Source: Clytia hemisphaerica (lineage: Eukaryota; Cnidaria; Hydrozoa; Leptothecata; Clytiidae). Taken from it: 64,000 nt of DNA. Every line of letters begins with the position of its first letter. Within the stretch, counting starts at the first letter, position 1. Both the position numbers and the translations under genes were made by a program. Below are positions 8,262 through 19,842 of the stretch, in pieces. The DNA lies in the NCBI GenBank assembly GCA_902728285.1, contig CACVBU010000982.1, forward strand, positions 689,912-753,911, read 5' to 3'. The notes under the pieces are model-generated. The model was not told the DNA's origin, ran no database searches, and saw only the letters and a program-made list of their open reading frames with translations.

Positions 8262-10640
8262 TATCCTCAAAATCAACTAACCTCGATATGAACCGCGGCA
8301 CAAATACATTAGAGACGAACGAACTCTAGTACTCGCAGATAATATCAATGATTTTCAACAGCTACCATTAAACATTGTGTATGCTTTCGATAACACCTCA
8401 GACAAAGTCAATGCACTTAATAAACTTATCACGGAGTGCATCGATCGTCACGCACCTGTACGCAAGATCAAACTGACCTGTCCTTCGTCCCCATGGATGA
8501 AAGATCTTGATGTCCGAGATTTGCAACGGCAGAAAAATGAACTACGGGTAAATTCGAAAAATAACCGCAATAATGAACAACTTGACCAACTAAGAAACGT
8601 GCGGAACAACCTCAAATCGACCATCCGAGGAGCGAAAAAGAAATTTCTTAAGAAACTCCTTGCTAACAAATCCTCAGCCGAAACATGGAAAGTCATCAAC
8701 AAATTATTACACCCCAGACAAAAACGCATGGACGTTGATCCAGACGAAATTAACAAGTTTTTCAACTCAACTGCCATTAGGACAACAGGAAGAAATGCAG
8801 GAGACCTCTCAAAATCGTCCATTGAAGAACTACCCGAACATCCAGACAGCTTCCATCTCCGTCCTGCAACGTACGATGAAGTTTCGAGAGCTATCCAGAA
8901 ACTTAGATCAGATTGTTCCACCGAACCCGACAACATCCCTTCAAAATTCATCAAGCCAGTATCCCAATATCTCACATCACCTTTAACCGATATCATCAAT
9001 AGCTGTATCCAATCGTCGACCTTCCCAGAAGAATGGAAAATTAGTCGAATTTGCCCAGTTCCCAAAGTCACCGACTCCCAATCCTTGACAGACTACAGAC
9101 CAATCAGCATCTTGCCAATCTTGTCAAAAGTATTTGAAAGAATTATCCTCCAACAATTAACCGAGCACATCGAAGAAAAATCGATTTACCTCGAGAGTCA
9201 ATCTGGTTTCAGAAAATTGCATTCAACTATAGGCGTCCTACTCAAGCTGAAAGACGATATCAAAGTTGCAATGAGCAGAAGCGAAGTAACGCTATCTGTA
9301 TTTGCCGATTTCTCAAAGGCTTTTGACACCGTTGACTATCGAACTTTAATAAAACAACTTAGTAACCTTGGCTTCTCTAGAAAAGTACTTTATTTGATTA
9401 GAGATTATCTATCAGAACGCAAACAATACGCCCAAATCGACGATAAATCATCGAGCAAATTAGACGTACAGTTTGGCGTTCCACATACATTCCACGTATA
9501 CTTGGCCCGATCTTGTTCAACTTGTATGTGACCACTATAAACACCAACGGTCCGAGCACATACCTGCTATATACCGATGATACTACGCTTCTCAGTGCCG
9601 TAGCAACTGGGGGGGGGGCTATGCCCCCCAATAATATTTTCAAAAATGGTTATTTTGCAAAATGCAAAGTTTTTATTTTTTAATTTGTCATAATTGTCAC
9701 AATTGAGTGCATTTTCAAGCAATCTAGAGCTCAAATTTTCAAAATTGTCACTAAACTTCAGCCCCCTCAATATGAAAATGCTTCCTACGGCACTGCTTCT
9801 CCGACACACAAAGATCTAACTGCAGAGCGCCATCGAATCGGTCCAAAATGAAATAGACAACATAAACCTTTGGTCTGAGCAAAACAATCTTTGTCTAAAC
9901 ACAAAAAAGACAAAAATAACAAGCTTTTCAACCAGACAACTTGCACAACGCCATTCCCTCGCGGAACTCGTCACGGTTATCAAAAACGCTGGACAGGATA
10001 TTGAACAGGTCAAAAATTTCAAAATTCTCGGTGTTGGATTTAATGAGCATCTAGACTGAACTGAACATGTCAACCATACCCTGAGATATTGTTTTTCCAC
10101 GTTACACAGCTTAAAACGACTCAAGAACACCGCATCATGGCAGCAGCGCAAGGTGCTTATGGAGTCACTGGTTCTCAGTAAACTGACATATGGCATCGCT
10201 TTACTATCCGATGCTACAAAAGCCCAGATTGAGCGTCTTCAGAAAGTCCAGAACGCCGCCGCTGGCTTCGTGCTCAAACGTTATGACAGAACCAGCGACG
10301 TAATCGATCTCGAATGGTTACCAGTTGCTGAGATGGTTGATCTAACAATCGCCAAGATTGCCCATAGCGCTCTCCACAACCCCAGCTGGCCGTCATACCT
10401 CAAACTCAATAGACAACCGGATCCAGACAGAGAGCTCCGAAATGGTAATTTGGTCGCACATGATATTGAGGACACATCTCGTCTAACTGGCACCTTTGCA
10501 CATGAGGCCGCAAAATGCTTCAACAACTTGCCTGTAGATATCAAACGAATTTACAAAAAGGAAAGCTATTTTATTTTACCTAAAACATTGGTCCAGCATT
10601 TCATATTCCTAAATGAGACCGAACCTATATTCTAGCTTTG
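8262..10640 (+). pseudogene. APE/RT LINE, copy 2, 5'-truncated
   Basis: Same family as the minus-strand copy at 2077-5117, but better preserved. It enters at the end of the endonuclease (PRYEPRHKYIRDE frame near 8280). An open 384-codon frame (8377-9531) covers the linker and RT with DYRPISILPI, SGFRKLHST and motif A FADFSKAFDTVDY. A frame change near 9480-9515 separates this from motif C, which reads YTDD rather than the usual YADD. A 201-bp element is inserted at 9594-9794. The C-terminal region continues in broken frames to a stop at 10633-10635, the last 160 codons open (LSKLTYGIALL, VQNAAAGFVLKRYDRT). Inactive because of the truncation, frame breaks and insertion. The CR1/Jockey-like assignment is by resemblance. 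Confidence 0.88.
9594..9794. mobile_element. 201-bp hAT-like MITE inside LINE copy 2
   Basis: The inverted ends AGTGCCGTAGCAACT and AGTGCCGTAGGAAGC are flanked by the 7-bp direct repeat GCTTCTC at 9587-9593 and 9795-9801; hAT elements usually give 8 bp. Just outside the ends the bases extend to the CAGTG start typical of hAT. A run of nine or more G follows the left end. The insertion falls immediately after the YTDD motif of the LINE RT. No coding capacity. Confidence 0.8.
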
Positions 10641-10748
10641 TAAAGTTTAGCATAAGTCGATACAGGCCTCTTAGCTATATCAAGACTTAGAAGTCCTCTC
10701 ATATCGTTAACACTAATGACCAATTTAAAATTTTCTTTTGTTTTCTAG

Positions 10749-12926
10749 TAAAAAAATGAGTAAAACAAAGAAAAATGAAAATCTTGAATGCATTTGCCAT
10801 TATTCTGATAGATCAAGCTACAGTGAAATCAAAACACTATCTGACACAAACATCGAATGCTTGAAAAAAGCAAAACAAAAACGTGAAGAACTTGGTGGCA
10901 CCAATCTTCATCAACATCAAATCAACCAAATTCCTCAAGATTTTGACCTTGAGAAACATGGGGTTCACTCTCGTCCATGTTACAAATTGTAAGTTTTTTC
11001 TTTAATGTGGAAACTTCGTCCAAAGCATAATCGTTAATTTCTTGTTAAAGGGTCATCAAAAGTTTTAAAGTGGAAAAACTAATTGGGATTCTTTTTTCTT
11101 TTATCAGGATACAGCTATTGTTGGAGATAAGTGTTATTCGACAGAGGGCGAAGATCCGTCTCAACCAACACGTAAGTCACTTCGATTGTCAAGCCCTCCT
11201 CCAGGACCATCTTCAGGCTCTAGTTTCATATATCCTAATGTTTGTCAATTATGTGGAAGCTATAGGAAACAGCATTTTGAAAAAAACGTTACACGCCATA
11301 CAAAATTTTAACTCAAAACACGGCAACATCTATCAAAAATGCGGCCAAAGACAAGAGACAAGAATTATAATAATAATAATAATAATAATAATAAAGCTTT
11401 ACAGTTTTGCAGGCCACCGTGAAGACACATGGGCCTCTATAAACCGCTCGTACTTTTTACAATGATCTTTTTGAAATAGAGTTTTTTTCGCGGGCTCCCC
11501 CGGACTTTCCATTTTGTGTTGTCTTCCTTGATTTTAGCATTCATTTTTTCGGCTTCCTTACACCATTCTTTAATTATCTGTCTTTCATTTTTGGTCAAAT
11601 CCTCTGTCACTCGGTAAGGAAAGCCTTTTTCTTTTGTTATTGCTTGCAACACTGTGTTCTTGTCCTCTTCGTTCGTAAATGCGACTTTAATTGGTCGGTA
11701 TCTCGCTTTATCTTCTCTTTCTTTCGTAAATTTCCCGATCCGCTGCGTCTCGGTAATCTTTATATTCCTCAGATGGAGCCGCTGGCCAATAATTTTGTCA
11801 TTGATAAATTCTTCGTCCTTGATTTTTGTTTCTTCTTCAGTTTCATCTGTCGATTCATCAATCCCATGAAAAATTAGGTTGCGTGCTGTAGATCGAATCA
11901 GCTGCTCTTCCTGTTTTTCTTTTCGAATCGCATTTCCAATGTTTTTCTCGATGTGTTTGGATGTGATTTTAGCGTAGCTCATTGGTGGTCTTTTCTCTTC
12001 TTTCTTTTCGATGATGTTTTCAATCTTCTTTTCAAGCGTGGTTATTCTGGTGTCGATAGTTTCTTTCATTTCGTTGACCATAACATTGACGTTGTGCTTT
12101 CAAATGGTTTATTTCTTCGTCTTGCCTTTTCATTATATTCTCACAAGCTTTGATTTCGTTTTTGAATCCTTCAATTTTTGATGTTTCATTTGAATTATAC
12201 CTTTCCATTACCTGTGGTGCGATTTTGGTACAGTTTTGACACTGGAAACTTCTTGATTTTTGATTTGTATGACAAGCATATCTGGATCTGGTAAAGTGGC
12301 AGTTCTGTACAAAGATAATGGACTAAACGGTGGCACTTCCTGCATTGTAGGGTATCTTTTAGTGCGTTTTCTTCATTAATGATGCACTTTGACGGGCTGC
12401 AAAAGTCGTTTATTGATGGTGATTTTTGATTATTTTCTTGAATTTTTTCCGCCATCTTTGTGCATTTTTCAGACGACAACCGTCCAGTTTTGTATTTGAC
12501 GTCAACGAATTGTACCGAGAAATTCCGTACTTAGATATTGTGGCAAGAGAATTTCATGTTCATAATCCATGTTTTAAAGATTTGACTCTAGATTATTATC
12601 AAGGCAACGTTCAATATAGCAAAGGTGCGTCACAGCAACAAGAACATCAAAACCAAGAAGAAACCTCATCGTATTCCAAATCGAATTATGAAGGCGTAAA
12701 GCGATATGTTGCTGATTCAATCATTCAGGATAAGAAGCCTGCATCAATGAAACTTTTGCATGAAATTTATGCAATAGGAATTGACTCTTTAAGTTATAGA
12801 AACAAACTTAAAGCACGTTTAAAAGATGATTTTGGTGATCAGATATGTTTTCTTAGTCAACAAAACAAAACGCTGTGTGAAATTGTAATATCAACGAAAG
12901 CAGCCGGCAAGGCGACCTTTTTTTCC
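10749..12926 (+). pseudogene. 5' part of a spliced gene family member, disrupted
   Basis: Exon-like pieces resemble a multi-exon protein family that I associate with cnidarian genomes but cannot name functionally. Piece 1 (10749-10988) follows a TTTTGTTTTCTAG acceptor, has ATG at 10756, a Cys pair (CICHYSD) and HGVHSRPCYK, and ends at a GTAAGT donor. Piece 2 starts after TTTATCAG at 11110 and contains SLRLSSPPPGPSSG and a CQLCGSYRKQH Cys pair. It changes frame near 11315 and is cut at 11365 by a LINE fragment. Piece 3 (about 12490-12926) continues with REIPYLDIVAREFHVHNPC in one open frame. I could not join pieces 1 and 2 in phase. Its 3' half lies beyond the BEL element at 19848-21347. The repeated Cys pairs suggest metal binding (inference). 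Confidence 0.65.
11366..12490 (-). mobile_element. ORF1-only LINE fragment with (TTA)n tail
   Basis: On the minus strand a LINE ORF1 starts at ATG 12453 in a good context (AAAGATGG). It shows a PHD-like Cys/His segment (LQCRKCHRLVHYLC), a charged coiled-coil stretch, and from 12081 a 214-codon open frame with MSYAKI, ARNLIFHGIDES and RPIKVAFTNEEDKNTVL, typical of LINE ORF1 nucleic-acid-binding regions. Two frame changes (near 12200 and 12090) break it. Directly after the ORF1 stop at 11437 come only about 45 bp and then a (TTA)n 3' tail (11368-11394), so endonuclease and RT are absent while both ends look present. The insertion interrupts the spliced gene of 10749-12926. Confidence 0.75.
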
Positions 12927-13341
12927 GATGTGTTCTGAGGGTATGTTTCATCTAGAAATTTCGATCTCTTCTGATAAGATCTTGAAAATTAATCAGCTAT
13001 AAATAATGATGTGTTCTAACGAGACAGGGGTATAATCAAGTCATCAAATGTGTTCTTGTTGTCTAGGTAACCCTAAAAAGCTTCAGAACACATCTTTTAA
13101 GGAGACAGGGGGTATAATCAAGAGAAAATTGACGCGATATTGTTGCCTAGTAACCCTAGAAAGTTTCAGAACACATCTCAAGACACGACAAGACATCTTT
13201 CGTGGAAAAAAACAAATATCTTACAAGTATATCTTGGCAAAATGTTTTTCCTAGATTTTAGAACACATCCAACCATAAAGTAGTAATAAGTTTAGGGAGA
13301 CACATAGTGCGATTAAGGTTTCCTAGAAATCAGAACACATC
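12927..13341. mobile_element. 415-bp inverted-repeat element with internal repeats
   Basis: The outer ends are GATGTGTTCTGA and its inverse TCAGAACACATC. The same motif recurs inside in both orientations at about 13010, 13045, 13085, 13158 and 13260. GAGACAGGG followed by GTATAATCAAG also appears twice. No target duplication was identified and there is no ORF. It fuses with the frame of the preceding host-gene piece and supplies its stop codon at 12936-12938. Confidence 0.6.
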
Positions 13342-13370
13342 ATTTGTATAAGAAAATTGAAGGTCATAAC

Positions 13371-13509
13371 TGTCGTATATTTATATTCTTGTATTATTGT
13401 ATTATAGCTAACACGGTGCGTATTATTATATTACGTATCTATTACATTTGAAAGATAGTATATTCAGTCGGTAGCATAACTTCATAGTGTACGGTCATAT
13501 AAAACCACA
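13371..13509 (+). repeat. 5' LTR of BEL/Pao element
   Basis: 139 bp, starting TGTCGTATATTTATATTC and ending ATAAAACCACA. I see no difference from the 3' copy at 19704-19842. It is short for an LTR but within the BEL/Pao range. It would hold promoter and polyadenylation signals; no clear TATA box or AATAAA was picked out with confidence. Confidence 0.95.
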
Positions 13510-13527
13510 TGGTCCACATCGAACCGG
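13510..13527 (+). promoter_or_regulatory. Candidate primer binding site, BEL/Pao
   Basis: Begins TGGTCCACATCGAACC directly after the 5' LTR. TGG is the complement of the tRNA CCA end, as expected for minus-strand priming. I could not assign the tRNA species. Confidence 0.6.
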
Positions 13528-14084
13528 ATGTTAGAAATACATGAAATTTGAGAAGTTATGTATTTGTTTTTCTTTAATTAGTTTTGTGAAAACCTTGTTT
13601 TCACTGAAGAATTTATTTGTTTGAACTCAGGTGAAGTTCATTCAATGTTTTGATTTTTTATAAGCTTGGTAGCTTGTTTGAACTCGGGTGAAGTTCAATG
13701 TTTTGATTTTTTATAAGCTTGGTAGCCTGTTTGAACTCGGGTGAAGTTCAATGTTCATATGGTCAAAATTGTTGGTTTATTACACATTGTTGGTTTGAAC
13801 TTGGACAGTTCATATAATTGAGTAATTTGATTGATTATATTGTTTATTTGGAACTTGATACTTGATTGTTGGTTCCTGTTATTGATTTAAATTGTTTATT
13901 TGGAACTTGATGTTCCTGGATTGTGGATTATTATCAATATTGAATTTCATTGACTGTATGTATGGTTCTTGACTCTGTTTCTCTCGCCTTAACTTGTGCT
14001 CGCTGGTGGTGTGAGTGAAGATTAGTAATTCAAATAAATAAGATATAAAATAAATAAGAAATAAAACAAAAATCAAAAATCAAA
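13528..14084 (+). other. Untranslated leader of BEL/Pao, direct repeats
   Basis: A non-coding leader between primer site and gag. At 13617-13755 a unit of about 62 bp containing TTGAACTC(A/G)GGTGAAGTTCA and TTTTTTATAAGCTTGGTAGC is repeated two to three times. The 3' part is rich in TTGGAACTTGAT repeats. It may carry packaging or translation signals (inference). Confidence 0.7.
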
Positions 14085-15209
14085 ATGTCTACAGATGCAG
14101 ATAAAAATGTTAAAAGGCAGAGAGCAGGGTTCATGAACTACATGGACAAATTGTTCAATGGTGAAATAAAAAGGATCATGTCACTGGAAGAAGTTGACCA
14201 AAATAGCTTGGATTATTTAAAAACAATAAATGAAACTTTGAGTGTGAAGTTAGAGAAAGTTTTGGAAATCGATCAACATTTAGCTGATCAATGTGAGGAA
14301 GATGAAGACTACACCAAAGCAATTGAGCAAAGTATGGAATACGAGGTAAAAACTAAAACTAAATTAACCTCAATTAACAGTTTTATCGCTAGACATTATG
14401 CAAATTCAGTGGCACCTCAAATTGAAAGCTCTCCTCCCATCTCTCAATCGAATCCCTCATTTTCTTCAAGCACGGGTGTGAAAGTCAAATTGCCGACCTT
14501 AAATATCAAAAAGTTTTCTGGTGAACCCTCTGAATATCAGTCATTTATCGAGTCCTTCACTGAAGCTATTGATAAGAACAATAGTATTCCACCGATTCAA
14601 AAGATGAATTATTTGATCGGATTTGTAACGGGTGAGGCTGAAAGTCTTTTAAAAGGCCTCCGCTTATCTGGAGACAATTACAAGAAAGCTCTTGAACTTC
14701 TTAAAGAGAGGTTTGGAAATTCTCAAATTTTGAAAACTGTTCACATGAACAGAATTATCGAACTTGAATCTGTTTGTGACATTTCTGAGGTGAAAGAATT
14801 GAGAAAACTTTACGATTCTGTAGAAACAGAAATAAGAAACTTGGAATCTTTGAGCATGAAGCATGATGAGTATGGGCCATTGCTAGTCCCACTGTTGATC
14901 AACAAGGTTCCTAATGAACTGAAACTAATTCTTTCACGGGAAAAGGAATTTGATTTAGAAAATATTTTGAAGTCTTTCAAAAATGAATTAGAAGCACGAG
15001 AAAAGGTATCATTAACTATGACGTCAAAAGAGAACGATAAAAGATCAACAGCTTCCTCACTCTATACAGGAAGTGAGTCCAAAAACATTTCGAGAAATTG
15101 TGTATTTTGTAATAGGTCGGGACACAAAGAACAAAATTGCTCTTTTATTAAAAACGTAAATGAAAGAAAAGAATTCTACAAATTGAGAGAAGATGCTTTG
15201 TTTGTTTAA
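14085..15209 (+). CDS. BEL/Pao Gag
   Basis: A 374-residue Gag-like protein that would form the particle core and bind element RNA. The N-terminal third is charged and predicted helical. The middle has the BEL/Pao pattern LPTLNIKKFSGEPSEYQSF (about residues 138-156) followed by IPPIQKMNYLIGF and an ALELLKERFGN stretch. Near the C-terminus is a CCHC zinc knuckle, CVFCNRSGHKEQNC (about residues 340-353). The start is the first ATG after the leader, in the context AAAATGT. The frame stops at 15209, after one knuckle. Two further knuckles, CFVCLKTGHSANNC and CFSCKGRHHVSIC, are in the -1 frame that leads into pol. Either a -1 shift makes Gag-Pol or one base has been lost here. Confidence 0.92.
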   Translation: MSTDADKNVKRQRAGFMNYMDKLFNGEIKRIMSLEEVDQNSLDYLKTINETLSVKLEKVLEIDQHLADQCEEDEDYTKAIEQSMEYEVKTKTKLTSINSFIARHYANSVAPQIESSPPISQSNPSFSSSTGVKVKLPTLNIKKFSGEPSEYQSFIESFTEAIDKNNSIPPIQKMNYLIGFVTGEAESLLKGLRLSGDNYKKALELLKERFGNSQILKTVHMNRIIELESVCDISEVKELRKLYDSVETEIRNLESLSMKHDEYGPLLVPLLINKVPNELKLILSREKEFDLENILKSFKNELEAREKVSLTMTSKENDKRSTASSLYTGSESKNISRNCVFCNRSGHKEQNCSFIKNVNERKEFYKLREDALFV

Positions 15210-18200
15210 AGACCGGTCACAGTGCGAACAATTGCAAAGCCAATTTCAATTGTTTTTCTTGTAAAGGAAGACATCACGTGTCGATCTGTTTTAAACAAAG
15301 GGACAAAGGAGATAGAAATGGTCGATATCACAGAAATAATAATAATAACAAAGTGAAAGAGAGAGATACTAAAAGTGAGGATAAAGGGAAAGAGAGAGAC
15401 ACAAAAACTGATTCAAAGGGAGAGAGCACACATAATAAAGAAAACGATGAGAGTGATAACATTACATGTTTGTCTACACACAGTTGTCAAGTATACTTGC
15501 AAACAGCTACTGCAACGATTTCAAGCCCGAACGTCTCCAAAGAAATGAGAATTTTATTTGATCTCGGTTCACAACTGTCGTATATTTCCCCCACTGCTGC
15601 TAAGCAACTGAAACTTAGTTCCGATGAAACAAAAAACATTTGTATTAAAACTTTTGGTGGTCACGTCGAATCGAAAACCCTCGACGTTTTTAAAGTGAAA
15701 GTTCAAACCAATGAAGGTCCAGAAGAAATTAAACTTTGTTGCAATGAAATTTGTCATCCCATACGAAATGATTTCGTTTATGATGTTAGTAGTCTGCCCG
15801 AATTCCAAAATTTACAAGTTGCTGACAAAGGACTTGTTTGTGAAAAGTCTTTACGCGTTGATCTTCTTATCGGTGCAGATAACTTCTGGAAATTTGTAAA
15901 GAATAAAACTATTCGTAGTTCCAAGGGACTAGTTGGAACGGATACTAAGCTGGGCTATATTTTCTCAGGCCCACTCACAGCTGACACAGTTTGTTCAACA
16001 ACCCAAGCTACTGTTACTCTGTCTGCACACACGCTTAACTGTCAGACATGTGATGTTGATTCGACTTTAAAAAAGTTTTGGGAAATCGAAGAAGTGGGTA
16101 GAACTGAAAGCCCAAAGGAAGTTGTTTTACAAGAGTTCGAAAGGAAAATCAAATTTGAACAAGCTCGTTATGAAGTTCAGCTTCCATTCATTGAGAAACA
16201 TGAAATTTTAAAGGACAATCTCTACAACTCTACGCGTCGAATGAACAGTCTGCTTACGAAATTTAAGACTAACGAACAATTGTTACACGATTATGATGAA
16301 ATCATCAAAGATCAACTTCGACAAGGCATCATTGAAGTCGCCCCTGATACATCTATTGAAGGGCAAACGTACTATATGCCACACCGACCTGTTCTACGAT
16401 TGAACAGGTTAACAACCAAGATACGCATGGTGTTCGACGCCAGTTCCTCTCTTGATGGTCCAGCTTTGAATGATTGTCTACACGCTGGCCCGTCGCTTAC
16501 TTCGTCACTTTTCGGGACGTTACTTCGATTTCGAGCCAAGAAGATTGGTATCATCGCAGATTTGGAAAAAGCTTTTCTACAAATTCGACTCAACGAGAAA
16601 GATCGTGATTACGTACGATTCCTTTGGATTAAGAACATTAATGACATCAATTTCGACAATTTCTACAACAATGATCTCGTGACGTATCGCTTCTGTCGTG
16701 TCCTCTTTGGAGTGACATCTTCACCGTTCCTGCTCAACGCAACATTACGTCATCACGTCAACAAACACGAAAATGAACTGTTTCGAAACACGGTATTGAA
16801 TTCGCTTCATGTCGACGACCTTTCTACGAGCTTCGACAGTATGCAAGAAGCCTTCGACTTCTACAAGAACTGTAAGTCTCATTTTGCTCTTGCGAGCTTA
16901 AACTTACGAAAATTGCAATCGAACTGTGCAAATCTAGAAGCAAAAGTTAAAAATTGTTACATGGGTGATCTTGAAACTATTGATCACAATTTGACCAAGG
17001 TACTCGGTATTCCTTGGGATAAAACTAATGACTCGCTGGTTATTAGTTTGAGTGAAATTCTACGTAAAGTGAATTTCGAAAATCCTACGAAAAGAAACGT
17101 TATACAATTCGCTTCATCAATCTTTGACCCATTGGGGTTGATTAATCCACTCGTCGTGAAATTTAAACTGTTATTTCAAAAACTTTGTACACAAAACTTA
17201 CAATGGGATGAGCCCATTCCTGACGACTCGTTGAAAATTTGGAAAGAACTGATTACTGATTTGAGAGAATGTAGTGAAATTCGTTTTAATAGAGCTTATG
17301 ATTCCAACAATGGAAATGTTACGTCCCATGAACTTCACGGTTTTAGCGATGCGTCGCAAGACGCCTACGGTTGTTGTGTTTACCTGAAGCCCACTGTCGA
17401 TTCGGGCGTTGCTACACCGTCACTCGTCGCGAGCAAATCGAGAGTTGCTCCACTCAAGAAAAAGACAATGCCCCAACTCGAACTATTAGGGGCCCAACTA
17501 CTTTCTCGATTATTGAAACAAGTTACCTCCGAGCTACAAAGTAAAATTATTATTGATACGTGTTACGCTTGGACTGATTCAAGCATTGTTTATTGCTGGT
17601 TGAAAAATGAGAAACTCTACAAACAATTTGTACAAAATCGCGTTAATGAAATTCGTGAAAATGATACGATAAAAGTTTGGAAACTTGTAGACACTTCGAA
17701 CAATCCATCTGATGACAATTCGAGAGGACTTCTCTTCTCACAATTGAAGAACAACGAAAAATGGTTCCATGGTCCATCCTTCTTGTCTGGTCCAGAATCT
17801 TCCTGGCCTGACTTGAAGCCTGGTGATAAATTTACTGAAAAACTTACTGAGAACACTGTTAGCTTTTATTCTGGGAGTTGTCAATTTACTGATTTGACAA
17901 CTGATGAGAAAATTACTTGTTTAACTTGTGATGAGAGTATTGATTTGATCCCCATTACAAAGTTTCATGTCGTTCGTGAGTATAAGGGCGACATGGAACA
18001 AGAAGAAACGGAAGGGGTTTTTAGTTTAAACACACAATTCGATGAGCCGACTTTACAGGCAATAATCGAATATAAGAGATTTAGTTCATTAACAAAATTG
18101 CTTCGTGTGATGGCCATGGTGATTGGCTTCATACGTAAGCTAAGAGAAAAAGTTAAAAAGAAGAAAGAAGAAAGAAGAAAACAGTCAACCAATACAATTA

Positions 18201-19588
18201 TTGAAACTAATAATAACAATGAAATTGATGATATGGTCCAAGCAAAACTTGTTTTGCTCAAGGACGTACAGAAAGACTTTGATGACAAACAATTTGATCA
18301 AACGAAGAAATCACTCAACGTATTCACAGATTCCAACGGCATCCTTCGTTGTCATGGTCGTATTGGCAACGCTCCTGTTCCATTCGATACAAAGTATCCG
18401 ATCTTACTTCCGAGACGTCATCCGTTCACACTACTGGTCGTTCGTGACAGCCACGTTAGCGTTGGTCACAACAAGACGAAAGAAACTTTGAATCACCTAC
18501 GTCAATCGTACTGGATTCCAAAAGGACGTTCACTCGTAAGAACTGTTATTAACAAATGTCAACTTTGTAAAATCTTTGAAGGACAAAAGTGTCGGTACCC
18601 TGATGTCCCTATTCTTCCAAAAGAACGTCTTGATAAAAACTTTGCTTTTACAAATATTGGCGTGGACTACGCTGGTCCCGTCCATATTCGAAACACGTTT
18701 GGTACCGATGAATCTACATACAAAGCATGGATCGCGTTGATCACATGCTCCACGACACGAGCTGTTTATTTAGACATTGCTGAAGATTACGGCTCCGACG
18801 CCTTTATTCAAATGCTTGAGCGCTTCTTTAATCGTTACAGTGCTCCTAGCAAAGTCGTAAGTGATAACGGCTCGAACTTCACGTCAAATGCAACGAAAGA
18901 ATTCGCAAAATCGAGAATGATTCGTTGGTCGTACAACATCGAGGCCGCCCCCTGGCAGGGTGGTATGTTTGAAAGGATGATCCAATCCACGAAACGCATC
19001 TTAAAGAAGTCTCTACGTAAAGAGATACTAACTTATAACGAACTGTTAACGTTATTGAAGAGAATCGAAAACATTCTAAACAACAGACCATTGACTTACG
19101 TTTACGATTCTGAAGTTGGAGATCCACCATTAACGCCAAACCATCTCATCTACGGGCGTAAGTTCGAAACAACAAACGTAAATACGGACAGCAACGACAA
19201 CGCTGACGTATTAACATGTGACAATTTGAAACGTATTTTGGCTTTCTTCTGGCAACAATGGAAAGTCGAATATATAACCAGCTTGCGAGAACGGGACTAT
19301 GTTAAAAGCAAGCGTGGTATTGATACCACTATCAAAGTTGGTGACGTTTGTTTGATCGAAGACACAGGCTCTAGAAATACTTGGAAAATGGGTCGTGTCG
19401 AAGAAACTATTAGTGGTAAAGACAATCAAATTCGTGCAGCAGTCGTAAAGACAATTAATGGCCCTTTGCGTCGGCCCATAAACAAACTTGTAATTATTGA
19501 AAGTACCAAAGACGAGAAACAAGAGATAGACTTGCAAGGCGTCAAATTCGTACAAAACGCCAAAGAAGAAATTAAAAATTTTGAGTAG
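15195..19588 (+). CDS. BEL/Pao Pol polyprotein
   Basis: Open from about 15195 in the -1 frame relative to gag (first ATG 15278, 1436 residues from there). Counting from that ATG: aspartic protease with FDLGSQLSYIS near residue 95; RT with VFDASSS, ADLEKAFLQIRL and the catalytic LHVDDL near residue 511; RNase H with GFSDASQDAYG near 687; the integrase HHCC zinc region near 1047-1110; and the integrase core with GVDYAGP, SDNGSNF and GGMFERM supplying the D, D and E residues. A C-terminal WQQWKVEYI...VGDVCLIED region is the BEL-type tail. All catalytic motifs look intact. It acts in reverse transcription and integration of its own RNA. It lacks its own good start codon context at the frame junction, so expression as a Gag-Pol fusion is likely. 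Confidence 0.95.
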
Positions 19589-19689
19589 TTTATTATACAG
19601 TCCTTATATATTTCGGTTTTTACGGTATATATATTTTACATGAGAAACGTAGTTTTGTTACTATATTTCTTCGGTATTTTTAGACTCAT

Positions 19690-19703
19690 TCGGTCGTGGG
19701 GAG
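19690..19703 (+). promoter_or_regulatory. Polypurine tract of BEL/Pao
   Basis: CGGTCGTGGGGAG lies immediately before the 3' LTR. The G-rich end is the usual plus-strand primer position. It is short and imperfect but correctly placed. Confidence 0.6.
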
Positions 19704-19842
19704 TGTCGTATATTTATATTCTTGTATTATTGTATTATAGCTAACACGGTGCGTATTATTATATTACGTATCTATTACATTTGAAAGATAGTATATTCAG
19801 TCGGTAGCATAACTTCATAGTGTACGGTCATATAAAACCACA
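19704..19842 (+). repeat. 3' LTR of BEL/Pao element
   Basis: 139 bp, identical by eye to 13371-13509. It is followed directly by the ATAAC target duplication. Confidence 0.95.

Larger units (their letters stand above)
13371..19842 (+). mobile_element. BEL/Pao LTR retrotransposon, near-intact
   Basis: A complete element of 6472 bp with two identical 139-bp LTRs, the direct repeat ATAAC just outside both ends (13366-13370 and 19843-19847), TGT...ACA LTR ends, a TGG-initiated candidate primer site, gag, pol and a G-rich polypurine tract. Domain order protease, RT, RNase H, integrase is that of BEL/Pao (Belpaoviridae in virus taxonomy). No envelope-like ORF follows pol. Identical LTRs imply a recent insertion. 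It interrupts the spliced gene whose parts lie at 10749-12926 and 19848-21347. One frame change between gag and pol is the only obvious defect. Confidence 0.95.

Noticed and set aside
8448..9071. Antisense 207-codon frame in LINE copy 2
   Set aside because: Long but opposite to a clearly recognisable RT frame; no domain of its own.
17965..18288. Antisense 107-codon frame in the BEL pol
   Set aside because: Shadow of the RNase H to integrase linker; no independent support.
19589..19703. Possible env-like gene after BEL pol
   Set aside because: Only about 115 bp lie between the pol stop and the 3' LTR, with no signal peptide or membrane segment.
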